A DNA stretch of 64,000 bases from UBA2030 sp049969475 (GTDB lineage Bacteria; Bacteroidota; Bacteroidia; Bacteroidales; TTA-H9). Positions 44,331-53,425 of the stretch are shown in pieces. Each line of letters opens with the position of its first letter. Within the stretch, counting starts at the first letter, position 1. The DNA lies in contig JBMFOU010000016.1 of assembly GCA_049969475.1 (NCBI GenBank), positions 8,501 to 72,500 on the forward strand, given 5' to 3'. The notes beneath the pieces are model-generated. The model did no database searches and was not told where the DNA came from. It was given only the letters and a program-made list of their open reading frames with translations. Made by a program: the position numbers and the translations under genes.

Positions 44331-44364
44331 AAATAAAAGTGAAGGTGCAAAAATACACCTTCAC
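44331..44364 (-). terminator. Terminator of the receiver-kinase gene, overlapping the EamA promoter
   Basis: GTGAAGGTG (44339-44347) and CACCTTCAC (44356-44364) form a perfect 9-bp stem with an 8-nt loop. On the minus strand it is followed by TTTTATTTAT (44338-44329). The loop, read on the minus strand, is TATTTTTG, a perfect -7 element. Confidence 0.8.
44348..44355 (-). promoter_or_regulatory. -7 element TATTTTTG of the EamA transporter, inside the terminator loop
   Basis: The 8-nt loop of the hairpin at 44339-44364 is exactly TAnnTTTG on the minus strand, 24 nt before the transporter start. The -33 region was not clearly identified. Confidence 0.4.
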
Positions 44365-44390
44365 CCCTAAGTTATCAAAACGATTCTTGA

Positions 44391-45488
44391 TTAGGCCAGC
44401 GGTATGCTTACTTTGACTGTGGTACCTACACCTGGTGTACTATTGATGTGGAATTCTCCATCGAAAACACTTAGTATGTTTTTCACCAGAGTGAGGCCAA
44501 GACCCAACCCTTCTTGTTGGTTAAATTCCTTGTTGAATTGAGTGAAAGCCCCGATAGAAGCGATTTGTTTATCGGTCATACCAATGCCTTCGTCGTTCAC
44601 ACTGATCTGCAGCCTGTGGTGATCGGCTCCCGCTACCAGTTTCACATGCGAGCGACGTGGAGAGTATAGTAAAGCATTTTCAACCAGCTCATCTACAATG
44701 GTTTTTAAGTGTTCGCAACTGATTCTGGCTTTGGCATTAAAATCAGTAACCATGAATAAATCTTCACTGCGATTCATGTTCAAGGCCATTTGCTGAGCTG
44801 ATCTGCGAATGATTTCCGAGGGATTTTCGCATCCGTTTTTCTTTAGATCTTCTACTTCCTTGTTTTTATAGGCCAAAGCTTCCAATTCATAGAAAAGCAT
44901 GGTTTTTCTGACGATTTTGTTAAGCTTCATCCCTGCTTTGTATACCAGCGACATAAGCTCAGCTATCTCAGGTTTTTCCATATTGGGGTACTCGGTCATC
45001 ACCATTTGAGAGAAGCCAATGATAGCCCGCAAGGGTTCGTGAATGACCGAAGCAACGGGCATACCCAAATTGCGAGTAAGTTCCTCCAGCTTTGCTTCGC
45101 TTCGCTTCCTGAATTCTTCAGCTTTTTTGAGGCGGGTATTTACACTTGTAATAAGTTCGTCGATGGTAAAGGGCTTGGAGATATAGTCGTCGGCACCCAA
45201 TGCCATGCCCCGGCGAAGATCCTCCCGCGTGTTTTTTGCTGTGAGGAATATAAAGGGAGTAGTGCTTGTAAGAACTTTTTTGCGCAATTCTTCAAGAACT
45301 TCATATCCATCTTTGCCAGGCATCATGATATCACAGAGAATAAGGTCGGGCTGGATGCGTTCGGCCATATTGATTCCAATATCCCCATTTTCTGCTTTGA
45401 ATACTTCGAATCCTTCCGATTCGAGAATTTCGGCGATGTTTTCCCTTACTTCCGCGGTATCTTCAATCACTAGAATTTTTTTTGCCAT
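44391..45488 (-). CDS. Receiver domain fused to histidine kinase (REC-HisKA-HATPase)
   Basis: 365 aa from the ATG at 45488; an in-frame TTG two codons earlier is less likely. Receiver (4-118) has Asp53 in LCDIMMPGKDG and Lys105. A HisKA-like helix follows with His150 (VIHEPLRAIIGFSQMV). The HATPase_c domain (about 245-365) has an intact N-box (DELVENALLYS), G1 (DEGIGM) and G2 (EGLGLGL). It is a receiver-regulated cytosolic kinase. It begins 12 nt after the stop of a hybrid kinase whose own ATPase is degenerate, suggesting that it supplies kinase activity for the pair. Confidence 0.88.
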   Translation of the reverse strand: MAKKILVIEDTAEVRENIAEILESEGFEVFKAENGDIGINMAERIQPDLILCDIMMPGKDGYEVLEELRKKVLTSTTPFIFLTAKNTREDLRRGMALGADDYISKPFTIDELITSVNTRLKKAEEFRKRSEAKLEELTRNLGMPVASVIHEPLRAIIGFSQMVMTEYPNMEKPEIAELMSLVYKAGMKLNKIVRKTMLFYELEALAYKNKEVEDLKKNGCENPSEIIRRSAQQMALNMNRSEDLFMVTDFNAKARISCEHLKTIVDELVENALLYSPRRSHVKLVAGADHHRLQISVNDEGIGMTDKQIASIGAFTQFNKEFNQQEGLGLGLTLVKNILSVFDGEFHINSTPGVGTTVKVSIPLA

Positions 45489-45500
45489 ATACAAGATTAT

Positions 45501-47201
45501 TTATGATTCAAAATTAAGTATTTTAAGAAGTTCTTCGTGTTTGAAAGGTTTTGTAATGTAATCGTCCATGCCAGCCTGCAGACAGCGTATGCGGTCGTCG
45601 GGATGTGATTCGGCCGTAAGGGCGACAATGCGGGTGTGTCCCCGGGAAGGTTGCAAACGTTCTAATTCCCGGATGCGCCGGGTGGCCTCGAGGCCATCCA
45701 TCTCAGGCATTAACAAATCCATGATTATTAAATCGTATTTTTTTTCTAAAAATTTCTGTAATGCAATAGCCCCATTAGCTGCAGTATCCACACTGTGTCC
45801 CAGGCGTTCGAGTGTGGCCACGGCTACCTTTTCATTAATCAGATTGTCTTCGGCTAATAAAATTTTTAGACTAGGATTTGGACTTTTTGAAGCTGTGCTT
45901 GAAAGATTTGAAGTGTCTTTTTTAATCAATCCCGCTAGTGCTTGATATAGATCATTGAATTTGACGGGCTTGCTAATGATAGCATTGAAACTTCTTACTA
46001 ACTGATCCTGAGCAGATAGCAATTCGGGGTTTCCGCAAAGCAAAATCAAGGTAGGTTGATTGTACAACGGATTGGTTTTGACCAGGCGGACAAATTGAAT
46101 GGTTTCCTCCAAGTCTTCGCCTTCCGAGAGGAGCACAACATGAAATGGTTCCCCTAAATTACTCGCCATTTCAAGCATGACCCTGGCTTTTTCGATCGAA
46201 TCGGTTTCTTCAAAAATGGTTTTGAGATATTGCAGATACTGGCGGTAAATAGCTCTTGAACTCGAATTGAGGTCGATGAGAAGTACTTTCAAGTTGCTAA
46301 GCGGTTGCAACTGATTGACGTAATTTTTTTGAGTGTCGGTTACATCATTAAAAATGAGTGAAAACCAGTATGCATTGTTAAATCCTTGTTTGCTCTCCAG
46401 GGCTAAGGTACCTCCGAGGTACTCAAGCATTTTTCGGGCCATGACTATTTTTTGCCTGTTCGATGGGTCTAGATAGTCCAGAAAGGAACTTTCTTCTATT
46501 ATTATTTCTTGTCCTTCCCTTAAAAAGGCTGATATTTCCTCTTCTGGAAATGGGCTACCTGTGTCGGCTATATGAAATCTAAGCTCTACTTTATGTTCAA
46601 AACGACGGAGTAGCTCTACCTGAACCATGATTTCTCCTCTCTGGGTATTGTAAAGGGATGTTTTCAGAAAATTAAGCAAGAGAATCCGGAGTCGCGGCAG
46701 ATCTCCTTTTAGGTAAAAAGGGATACGTGGATCGATGTGGGTATTAAAAATGAGTCGTTTCTGATTTACCTTTTCTATTATTAGATCGCTAACCTCACCC
46801 ACCACCTCATGAATCGAGAATACAGAGGTCTGGATAATGCTATTTGGTCTTTCAAAAATATACATATCCATTAGGTCGGTGATAACAGCAGTGAGGTGAT
46901 TGGCTGATACCGAAATAAGATTTACATATTCTTGTTGTTTCTCAGTGAGCTCCGATTGTTTGAGCAACTCTGTGATTCCAATGATTCCGTTGAGTGGTGT
47001 ACGAATGTCGTGGCTCACCGATCTAAAGAATTTTTCAATAATCTCCTTAGTTTTCTTTTCCTTTTCCTGAAGCTTGAGCTTTGCTTCCTCATATTTCCTT
47101 CGATAGGCTCTTCTATCTCTATAGCTGAGAATCAGCAATAGGGCAACTATGCCTATACTTATTAGCCCTATCATTTCTACCTGTTGTGAAATTATATTCA
47201 T
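45501..47201 (-). CDS. Membrane hybrid kinase with degenerate ATPase and one intact receiver
   Basis: 566 aa. Membrane span 10-27, HisKA with His64 (SHDIRTPLNGI), HATPase_c-like fold (about 165-285), receiver 1 (304-428) and receiver 2 (446-566). The N-box Asn is replaced (LLLNFLKTSLYN, Thr181), G1 reads DTGSPF and the G2 GxGLGL is missing (NRQKIVMARK), so ATP binding looks lost. Receiver 1 lacks the phosphoacceptor Asp (Ser359) though Lys411 remains. Receiver 2 is intact (Asp495, T529, Lys551). It is probably a scaffold or phosphorelay acceptor rather than a self-phosphorylating kinase. Confidence 0.8.
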   Translation of the reverse strand: MNIISQQVEMIGLISIGIVALLLILSYRDRRAYRRKYEEAKLKLQEKEKKTKEIIEKFFRSVSHDIRTPLNGIIGITELLKQSELTEKQQEYVNLISVSANHLTAVITDLMDMYIFERPNSIIQTSVFSIHEVVGEVSDLIIEKVNQKRLIFNTHIDPRIPFYLKGDLPRLRILLLNFLKTSLYNTQRGEIMVQVELLRRFEHKVELRFHIADTGSPFPEEEISAFLREGQEIIIEESSFLDYLDPSNRQKIVMARKMLEYLGGTLALESKQGFNNAYWFSLIFNDVTDTQKNYVNQLQPLSNLKVLLIDLNSSSRAIYRQYLQYLKTIFEETDSIEKARVMLEMASNLGEPFHVVLLSEGEDLEETIQFVRLVKTNPLYNQPTLILLCGNPELLSAQDQLVRSFNAIISKPVKFNDLYQALAGLIKKDTSNLSSTASKSPNPSLKILLAEDNLINEKVAVATLERLGHSVDTAANGAIALQKFLEKKYDLIIMDLLMPEMDGLEATRRIRELERLQPSRGHTRIVALTAESHPDDRIRCLQAGMDDYITKPFKHEELLKILNFES

Positions 47202-47469
47202 CTAAAGATGGAGTTTATCGAATCATCCAAAGTATAAAGGTATAAATAATGTTGTTGTTTATACAAATAATGTACCCATGGTTAACACTTATTATACGGG
47301 AATAACAACCAGAATGCGTAAGCTAAAAACATGTAAAGAATTTTTATTTAATGCATTGATCTTCTATTATTTAAAAAATCACATTAATTGAACCTTCGAA
47401 GTTGGTTTTTATCCCATAATCTGCATGGATAAATCCTTTTTAATTCCTTAATCCAAAAATGGAGAAATG
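47202..47469. other. Intergenic region upstream of the degenerate hybrid kinase
   Basis: About 270 AT-rich bases between the kinase start and the terminator of the head-GIN gene. It must hold the kinase promoter, but no -7 element stands out. No ORF or RNA family was recognised. Confidence 0.4.
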
Positions 47470-47510
47470 TTACAAAAAAGAAAAAAGAGCCGATGTGAAT
47501 ACGGCTCTTT
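47470..47510 (-). terminator. Intrinsic terminator of the head-GIN gene
   Basis: AAAGAGCCG (47484-47492) pairs perfectly with CGGCTCTTT (47502-47510); the minus strand continues with TTTTTTCTTTTTTG. Confidence 0.88.
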
Positions 47511-47540
47511 GCACAACCCAATCATCACAAATCTATAAAA

Positions 47541-48365
47541 TTATAAAAAGTGTATGTTGCCGCTGCCTTTCTTACTGATTTGGCGGTTTTTCGGATTTCC
47601 CTTTACAGTGACATCACCCGAGCCGAGAAGCTTGGCTTGAATGGATTGAATGGCCCAAACCTTAACATCTCCTGAGCCTTTAGACTGTATGACGACTTTC
47701 TCTGTCGGCAATTCTGTGGCATTCATGTCGCCCGAGGCCGAGTTGTCAATATTCAGTTGGGCAGCTTTGCCTTCCAATCGGATATCACCAGATCCGAAAC
47801 AGCTTAAAGTGGCCGTGTTTAATTGCAGATGGGTCCCTGTGAAATCTCCTGAACCATGGATGTTGAGCTGAAGATCGCCTCTGGCTCCATTCACCGATAC
47901 ATCGCCCGAACCGTTGATGTGGCATTCAAAGCTGCCACCTTGCATTGCGATGCGGGCATCCCCGCTGCCATCCACTGTAAGCTTCATATTCCCTGTAAGC
48001 AAAGCTTGCTCTGTGCTTATATCGCCCGAGCCGTTTATCACCAATTCTTCGAGTGCTGGGACGGTGATCCTCACTTTAATGATATTTGTTTTTCTGAAGG
48101 GTCTTGGAATTTGCACGAAGATATTTAGGGTGTTACCTTTTACCTCGGTTATTACCCGATCTATAATCGCCTGATCGGCTTCTACTACGATTTCATTTTG
48201 AGTGCCTTGCTGAATAATAAGGTCGGCAGAAGAATGATTAACAATCCGGCTAAAAGGCATGCAAGTTCGGGGTTCTCTGATGATTTTTTGGCCCTGGCTT
48301 GTCAGGGGCACCATTAGGATCCAAATCATCAATGATAATAGGGAAATCTTTACTTGAGCTTTCAT
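47541..48365 (-). CDS. Head-GIN domain (DUF2807) secreted protein
   Basis: 274 aa with a Sec signal peptide (about 1-25). A right-handed beta-helix-like body is built from repeated GSGD turns (for example VNGSGDIS, VDGSGDAR, INGSGDVS, IHGSGDFT, KGSGDVKV). This is the head GIN/DUF2807 domain of Bacteroidota auto-transported or periplasmic proteins; its role is unknown, possibly surface adhesion. It is divergent from a methyltransferase-like gene. Confidence 0.9.
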   Translation of the reverse strand: MKAQVKISLLSLMIWILMVPLTSQGQKIIREPRTCMPFSRIVNHSSADLIIQQGTQNEIVVEADQAIIDRVITEVKGNTLNIFVQIPRPFRKTNIIKVRITVPALEELVINGSGDISTEQALLTGNMKLTVDGSGDARIAMQGGSFECHINGSGDVSVNGARGDLQLNIHGSGDFTGTHLQLNTATLSCFGSGDIRLEGKAAQLNIDNSASGDMNATELPTEKVVIQSKGSGDVKVWAIQSIQAKLLGSGDVTVKGNPKNRQISKKGSGNIHFL

Positions 48366-48453
48366 TTTGTGTCTTTTATCGGTGTCGTTTGCACTAGCTT
48401 AGACTCTTTAGCGGGCTAAAAGTTACAGAGACTCCTGTATGAATGAGAAAATT

Positions 48454-48461
48454 TAACTTTG
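48454..48461 (+). promoter_or_regulatory. -7 element TAACTTTG of the ICMT-like gene
   Basis: A perfect TAnnTTTG match 10 nt before the GTG start at 48472, predicting a very short leader. Confidence 0.45.
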
Positions 48462-48471
48462 CGGCAAAAAA

Positions 48472-49203
48472 GTGACACTCTACGAAAGTTTCGAGAAATC
48501 TGGAAATCTGTTGTTTCGTTTTCGGAGTTATATCCCTGTTTTTTTTGCTGTTACTTCAATACCTGTAGTTTTAACAACTCCTCTGCCTGTTTTTCCGGAG
48601 GTTTGGACGACTCTATCAGTGATAGTGGTATCAGTGGGTTTTGTTGTGCGGGCATATACAATAGGTACCACGCCCCGGGGCACCTCTGGGCGAAATACCC
48701 GGCAGCAGGTAGCTGAGACCCTTAATACATCAGGTATTTATTCTATCGTAAGGCATCCTTTGTACCTGGGAAATTATCTGATGTGGGCCGGTTTGGCCCT
48801 TTTTACTTTTAATCTCTGGTATTTCATCATCATTTCCCTGGTTTTTTGGCTTTATTACGAAAGAATTATGTATGCAGAAGAAATGTTTCTGCTACGTCGC
48901 TTTGGGAATGAATTTACAGACTGGGCCGCCCGCGTGCCAGCCTTTATTCCCCAAATAGGCGAGTTTAAATCATCCTCTCTGCCGTTTTCTTTTAAATCCG
49001 TCCTTCGACGCGAGTACTCCGGATTATTGGCGGTAGTTAGTATTTATTGTATTCTGGATTATTTTAGAGCCTGGATATTTGAGGGCAACCTGCTGCAAAT
49101 GCGATTTTCCCTATACGCCATGATTATGGCCTTATTTGTGGCAGGGCTTCTCAGAACTTTAAAGCACCACACCCATTTGCTGGAAGAAGAAGGTAGAAGT
49201 TGA
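48472..49203 (+). CDS. Isoprenylcysteine-methyltransferase-like integral membrane protein
   Basis: 243 aa with about six membrane spans. The ICMT/PEMT signature is clear: SIVRHPLYLGNYLMWAGLAL followed by YYERIMYAEEMFLLRRFG and a final span. Bacterial members methylate phosphate or sulphur groups on lipids; Leptospira LmtA, a lipid A 1-phosphate methyltransferase, is one comparison. The start is GTG at 48472, supported by the -7 element 10 nt upstream. The substrate is not known. Confidence 0.75.
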   Translation: MTLYESFEKSGNLLFRFRSYIPVFFAVTSIPVVLTTPLPVFPEVWTTLSVIVVSVGFVVRAYTIGTTPRGTSGRNTRQQVAETLNTSGIYSIVRHPLYLGNYLMWAGLALFTFNLWYFIIISLVFWLYYERIMYAEEMFLLRRFGNEFTDWAARVPAFIPQIGEFKSSSLPFSFKSVLRREYSGLLAVVSIYCILDYFRAWIFEGNLLQMRFSLYAMIMALFVAGLLRTLKHHTHLLEEEGRS

Positions 49204-49205
49204 AA

Positions 49206-49229
49206 CAAAAAAACCCGGGGTTGCCGGGT
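49206..49229 (-). terminator. Terminator of the carboxypeptidase-regulatory-like gene
   Basis: ACCCGG (49213-49218) and CCGGGT (49224-49229) form a 6-bp GC stem with a 5-nt loop, followed on the minus strand by TTTTTTTG. It may also act on the convergent methyltransferase-like gene. Confidence 0.7.
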
Positions 49230-49254
49230 CACTCACATTTTTTTGCTAGTTTGT

Positions 49255-49620
49255 TTACTTAATTTCTTCTAATGCTATTTCAATTTTATCGTTACCCGGC
49301 TTAATTTCCAAATTCTCAAGCAGACTGGCGTTGTAAGAAATCATGGAGCAAATTAGGGTGTAGTTACCGGGTGTTAGGCCTGAAATTTCGAAATACCCTT
49401 CGAGATCTGTAAAAGCCTTAATGCCAGCTGCTTTCACAGTAATTTCCGCTCCGGCAAGGCCTTCGCGACTGTTGATGTCGATAACCCGACCTTTAATGCT
49501 GAGGGTTTGCTCTGCCACAACTGCAGGGTTGGTTTTCTTTTCGGGGTTTTCATTTTCTGCCCTCATCTCTGCTGTGATGAAGAGCGAGATTATTATAAAG
49601 AATACGCTGATTGTTTTCAT
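49255..49620 (-). CDS. Secreted carboxypeptidase-regulatory-like domain protein
   Basis: 121 aa. Signal peptide (1-20), then one CarboxypepD_reg-like beta-sandwich (about 40-121) with IKGRVIDINSREGLAGAEI and TDLEGYFEISGLTPGNYTL. The same domain opens many TonB-dependent receptors (SusC), but here it is free-standing, with no plug or barrel. Probably periplasmic or surface; function unknown. Confidence 0.85.
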   Translation of the reverse strand: MKTISVFFIIISLFITAEMRAENENPEKKTNPAVVAEQTLSIKGRVIDINSREGLAGAEITVKAAGIKAFTDLEGYFEISGLTPGNYTLICSMISYNASLLENLEIKPGNDKIEIALEEIK

Positions 49621-49742
49621 GGCTTAGCGGATAGGTTTAAGATTTGACGCTGCAAAAGTACATTGGCTCAGTGCCAGCATCTGTTAAGGATACTTTATAT
49701 CAATTTTAAGTTATTGTTAAAAGAAAACCATCGCTTTGTTTG

Positions 49743-49750
49743 TAAGTTTG
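49743..49750 (+). promoter_or_regulatory. -7 element TAAGTTTG that fixes the start of the SanA-like gene
   Basis: A perfect TAnnTTTG match between an upstream in-frame TTG (49736) and the ATG at 49772, so translation should begin at 49772. Confidence 0.5.
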
Positions 49751-49771
49751 CTCAGTTTAAAACTCAGGACT

Positions 49772-50431
49772 ATGCGAATTAAACTGGTGAAAAGAAGATA
49801 CGTGCGTTTGCCCACTTTGTGGGGATGGCTTTTAATGTTATTTATTTTAGGCTTTGGATTAATATTTGCCCTTCGAAATATCGCCAGTTGGCTTTCGGTA
49901 GAAGACCCTTTACCACAGGCTGAAGTGCTTGTAGTAGAAGGCTTTCTGCCCGACTATGCCCTGCAGATGGCAGCTCTGGAATTTGAAAAGGGAAATTATT
50001 CTTACATTGTGACAACAGGCATACCCTTCGCTAATGGTATGGGTTTTTGCAAATACGATAACTATGCCGATCAGGCGCGGGCTGTGTTAATTAGCTTAGG
50101 TGTGCCTTCCGACAAGGTTTTCAGTGCTCCCACTCATGAAGCTTACCGCGACCGCACTTACGCTTCGGCTATAGCTCTTAAAAAATGGTTCATGGCTCAT
50201 GGGGGATTACCTCGTTCGTTTAACATGTATTCTATGGCAGTTCATGCAGCACGCACCAGCTATCTATACCGGATGGCTTTTGAAGACACGAACGTTAGGA
50301 TTGGGGTTTTGAATGCACCCGATTTAACCTATGATGCCAAGCGTTGGTGGCAAAACTCCAAAGGCTTTCGCTCCGTGCCGGTGGAAGCCCTTGGATATTT
50401 ATTCGTACGATTCTTTTTTAGGCCAGTTTGA
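49772..50431 (+). CDS. YdcF/SanA-like (DUF218-type) membrane protein
   Basis: 219 aa from the ATG at 49772. A basic N-terminus precedes a membrane span (about 16-34). The following domain starts EVLVVEGFLPDYALQMAALEF and has TTGIPF, SLGVPSDKVF and SMAVHAARTSYLYRMAF, which fits the DUF218/ElyC-SanA fold acting in envelope integrity. It converges with a coiled-coil protein gene. Confidence 0.7.
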   Translation: MRIKLVKRRYVRLPTLWGWLLMLFILGFGLIFALRNIASWLSVEDPLPQAEVLVVEGFLPDYALQMAALEFEKGNYSYIVTTGIPFANGMGFCKYDNYADQARAVLISLGVPSDKVFSAPTHEAYRDRTYASAIALKKWFMAHGGLPRSFNMYSMAVHAARTSYLYRMAFEDTNVRIGVLNAPDLTYDAKRWWQNSKGFRSVPVEALGYLFVRFFFRPV

Positions 50432-50441
50432 GCCCATTATT

Positions 50442-51746
50442 TTAGAGGTTTCCACCTCCAATCCTTCCCAGAAGCTTTTGGATATCTGATTCAATATCCT
50501 TGCGCAGTTTCATCTCCTGAGCCAGCATTTGCTGGAGTCTTTCGTTTTCGTTTTTCCACCGTATAATTTCGTTGTTCAGTGTGTCAATCTGAGTATACTG
50601 GGTTTTTATGTTCTCCAGCTTTTGCTCAAGGTCTTGCTTTTCATTTCGTAAGTGTAGACATTCCCTTTCAATATTTTCGAGTCTGTCGCGTAAGCTTTTA
50701 ACACTTTGCATACTTATATTTAGTTCGGACGAGAGGCGATCCTTTTCGCTCGCCAGGAACTTATTGCGTTCGTCCATTTCACGCAGTTTATCCTGGGTCT
50801 GCACGAGCATCTGTTGAGCCTTCTGTAGCTCCAGCCTGTATTTATTAAGATTCTCAGTATCCGAATTTTCTGCTTCAGGTCTTTCTTCCAATGCTTTTTT
50901 TAGTCGGTTTACCTCTTCTTCAAGCCGCAGTATGGTCTGCTTGGCCTGCATGTTTTCGGATTTTAGCAGGTTGTTTTCTGTGATAAGTTCGGTCGGGGGG
51001 AAGGAAGGGGCTGGCTGAGATACCTGGGTTGGTTGATTCCTGAGCTTTTCCACCTCTCTTTTCAACTCCTGATTTTCTATCATAAATTTATCCCGCTCTT
51101 CAAGCAGAATGATTTGATCCTGGCGGCTCGAGAGAATGGATTTGTTGAGTTCCGAAATCTGCTCCATCAATCTGCGCCGGTCTTCCGATACCTGATTAAG
51201 CATCTGATTGAATTCTTCCAGCCTTTTTTCACATTCATTCTGCTTATTGACTGCTTCATTAGCAGTATTTTCAATCTGTTGTACCCTAGATTTGGCTTTA
51301 TTGGCCCTGCGAAGCACCAGAAGGGCAAAAATGCCCGCCATCACCATTAGAAACGAGAGACCCAGCAGAACCAGATAGTCTTTGGGCGACATAAACTTGC
51401 CTCTATAGGGTGGTGCAAGTTTCAAATATTCAATTCTCCCTTTCAGCCGTTGAATGGTGTCGAGCAATTGCTTGGGATCCTGCCCTGCATAAGTTTTTGC
51501 TATCTCTTCTACCATGGTGGCTATTAAAGCACTGTCGGCCAGAATCAACCTTTTTTGCTGATTGCTAATTACGATTAGGTTGTTGAGTGTCCTAATTTTT
51601 AGGGAATCCTGGTATTTTTTTAGTAATTGAAATTCAATTTCCCGTGCTTTAAGTTTTTCATTGATAATACTGTCTTGAGCCCATATCTGCTCACTGACAA
51701 TGAAGAATAGGGTCGTTGCAAACAACAGATAAATGCTCTTGTTCAT
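50442..51746 (-). CDS. Signal-peptide, single-span, coiled-coil protein
   Basis: 434 aa. Signal peptide (1-23), a helical periplasmic part (about 24-120), a membrane span (about 127-147), then a long heptad-rich coiled coil (about 150-425; repeated E/L/Q/K patterns such as LEEEVNRLKKALEER) in the cytosol. No catalytic motif was seen. Such proteins may link the envelope with cytosolic partners or help morphology or gliding. It faces the next gene's divergent promoter. Confidence 0.7.
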   Translation of the reverse strand: MNKSIYLLFATTLFFIVSEQIWAQDSIINEKLKAREIEFQLLKKYQDSLKIRTLNNLIVISNQQKRLILADSALIATMVEEIAKTYAGQDPKQLLDTIQRLKGRIEYLKLAPPYRGKFMSPKDYLVLLGLSFLMVMAGIFALLVLRRANKAKSRVQQIENTANEAVNKQNECEKRLEEFNQMLNQVSEDRRRLMEQISELNKSILSSRQDQIILLEERDKFMIENQELKREVEKLRNQPTQVSQPAPSFPPTELITENNLLKSENMQAKQTILRLEEEVNRLKKALEERPEAENSDTENLNKYRLELQKAQQMLVQTQDKLREMDERNKFLASEKDRLSSELNISMQSVKSLRDRLENIERECLHLRNEKQDLEQKLENIKTQYTQIDTLNNEIIRWKNENERLQQMLAQEMKLRKDIESDIQKLLGRIGGGNL

Positions 51747-51784
51747 AGGGTGAGTATTTGCTTAGGCTGTTATTACAAAAGTAA

Positions 51785-51792
51785 TAATTTTG
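51785..51792 (+). promoter_or_regulatory. -7 element TAATTTTG of the thioredoxin-fold gene
   Basis: A perfect TAnnTTTG match followed by CGAAAC, 39 nt before the start at 51832. Confidence 0.55.
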
Positions 51793-51831
51793 CGAAACTT
51801 CTTGTTTTTTGTCTAATAAATACTAAGTCTT

Positions 51832-53268
51832 ATGAGGATTAGACTGGCCGCTCTTTTTTTAATGCTGGGCTTTCAGTTGGCTGCTCAGCCATTTCAGCTT
51901 AAGGTAAAGCTTCAGGGTAGTGATGACCAGTATTTATTACTAGCAAATTATTTTGCTGACAAACAATATATTACAGATACACTCCAGAAGGATAAGGCCG
52001 GTTGGTTTGTTTTGGAGGCTGATTCAATGCTTCCGGGCGGGCTTTACATTGTGGCCGGTGATAAAAAGAACCGTTACTTTGAATTTTTAATCAATAATGA
52101 ACCCCGGCTGAGTTTTGAGGCTGATGCGAAGGATCCGGTAAATACACTCAAAATCAAAGGATCAAATGAAAATCTTGCTTTCACTGAATATGTGAAATAC
52201 CTCTCGGCCCGGCAGAAAGAGATTGAACCCCTGCAAAAGGCCTTTAAGCGTACCGAAAAAGCATGGCCCGACTCGGCAGCCATGCTCAAAAAGGATATAG
52301 AACGAATCAACAAGGAAGTCATAAATTACATGGATGATTTTCAGAAAAAATACCAGGGTACCTTTGCAGCGGCGTTTGTGAAAGCTTCGCGTGAACCGGA
52401 TATTCCTGAAACTCCCCTTTTGCCCGATGGTAAGCCCGATTCTTTGTTCCCCTATCGCTGGTATAAAGCCCATTATTTCGATAATCTACCCCTCGATGAT
52501 GCCAGACTCCTGCGCACTCCTTTTTATCATCAGCGGGTAAATAATTATTTTACCAAAATGGTAGTTCAGCATCCTGACAGCATCATCGCCGAATGTCGAC
52601 GCCTGATGCCTGCGGCTGCCCGTTCGCGAGATACATACAGATACATGGTCTGGTTTCTTACCAACCACACCGAGCGCAGCGAGATTATGGGAATGGATGC
52701 CGCCTTCGTGTACATGGTAGAAAATTACTATGCCAATGGCGACATGGATTATTGGATTAACAAAACCGTGAAAGAAAACCTGGTGAAAAAGGCACGCAAA
52801 CTTAAGCCTATTCTCATTGGAAAGATTGCTCCGGAGCTCATTATGCTCGACACGCTAATGCAACCGGTTTCTTTGCATGCTGTAAAGGCTCGTTATACTA
52901 TAGTACTCTTCTGGGACCCCTCGTGTGGGCATTGCAAAAAAGAAATTCCCAAACTCGTCGACTTTATGCAGCGTAGAGGAAAAGAGTTTGATATTCAGGT
53001 GTTTGCGGTTTGCAGCGATACCAACATGCGGGAAATGAAGAAATACATTCGCCAACTGAATATGAACTGGATAAATGTAAATGGTCCCAGAGCTTACACT
53101 CCTAACTATCACGACCTGTATGATATATACAGTACACCGGTGATGTATTTGCTGGATGAAAAGAAAAAAATTATTGCTAAACGGCTGATGACAGACCAGA
53201 TAGAGACTTTTATCGAGCGTCATAGCAGAAATGAAGAGCATGGAGTAATACAGATGAAAGAAGAATAG
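51832..53268 (+). CDS. TlpA-like thiol-disulfide protein with DUF4369 N-terminus
   Basis: 478 aa. A signal peptide (1-18) is followed by a DUF4369 beta-domain (about 20-115), a helical DUF5106-like linker (about 130-315) and a TlpA/thioredoxin domain (about 330-470). The redox site is Cys365-G-H-Cys368 in FWDPSCGHCKKEIP, and the cis-proline is in STPVMYL. It is a periplasmic or outer-membrane-facing disulphide reductase, the common Bacteroidota fusion of DUF4369 with TlpA. Its substrate is unknown. Confidence 0.92.
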   Translation: MRIRLAALFLMLGFQLAAQPFQLKVKLQGSDDQYLLLANYFADKQYITDTLQKDKAGWFVLEADSMLPGGLYIVAGDKKNRYFEFLINNEPRLSFEADAKDPVNTLKIKGSNENLAFTEYVKYLSARQKEIEPLQKAFKRTEKAWPDSAAMLKKDIERINKEVINYMDDFQKKYQGTFAAAFVKASREPDIPETPLLPDGKPDSLFPYRWYKAHYFDNLPLDDARLLRTPFYHQRVNNYFTKMVVQHPDSIIAECRRLMPAAARSRDTYRYMVWFLTNHTERSEIMGMDAAFVYMVENYYANGDMDYWINKTVKENLVKKARKLKPILIGKIAPELIMLDTLMQPVSLHAVKARYTIVLFWDPSCGHCKKEIPKLVDFMQRRGKEFDIQVFAVCSDTNMREMKKYIRQLNMNWINVNGPRAYTPNYHDLYDIYSTPVMYLLDEKKKIIAKRLMTDQIETFIERHSRNEEHGVIQMKEE

Positions 53269-53425
53269 CTAAGCGGGGTGTCTATAACTGGAATTTTGAT
53301 TGGCTTAAAGATCGGTTATTAACTACTTTATGACCTTTAGCGTTCAGGAAAAATAGGGCACTGCAAGGTACCGTTAGGCTCGCTGTTTTGTGCTTTAATT
53401 ACAGCAAAGAGTCCTAAAAAGATTC
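53269..53425. other. Intergenic stretch after the TlpA-like gene
   Basis: About 157 bases with no gene, promoter or terminator of note. Confidence 0.4.
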
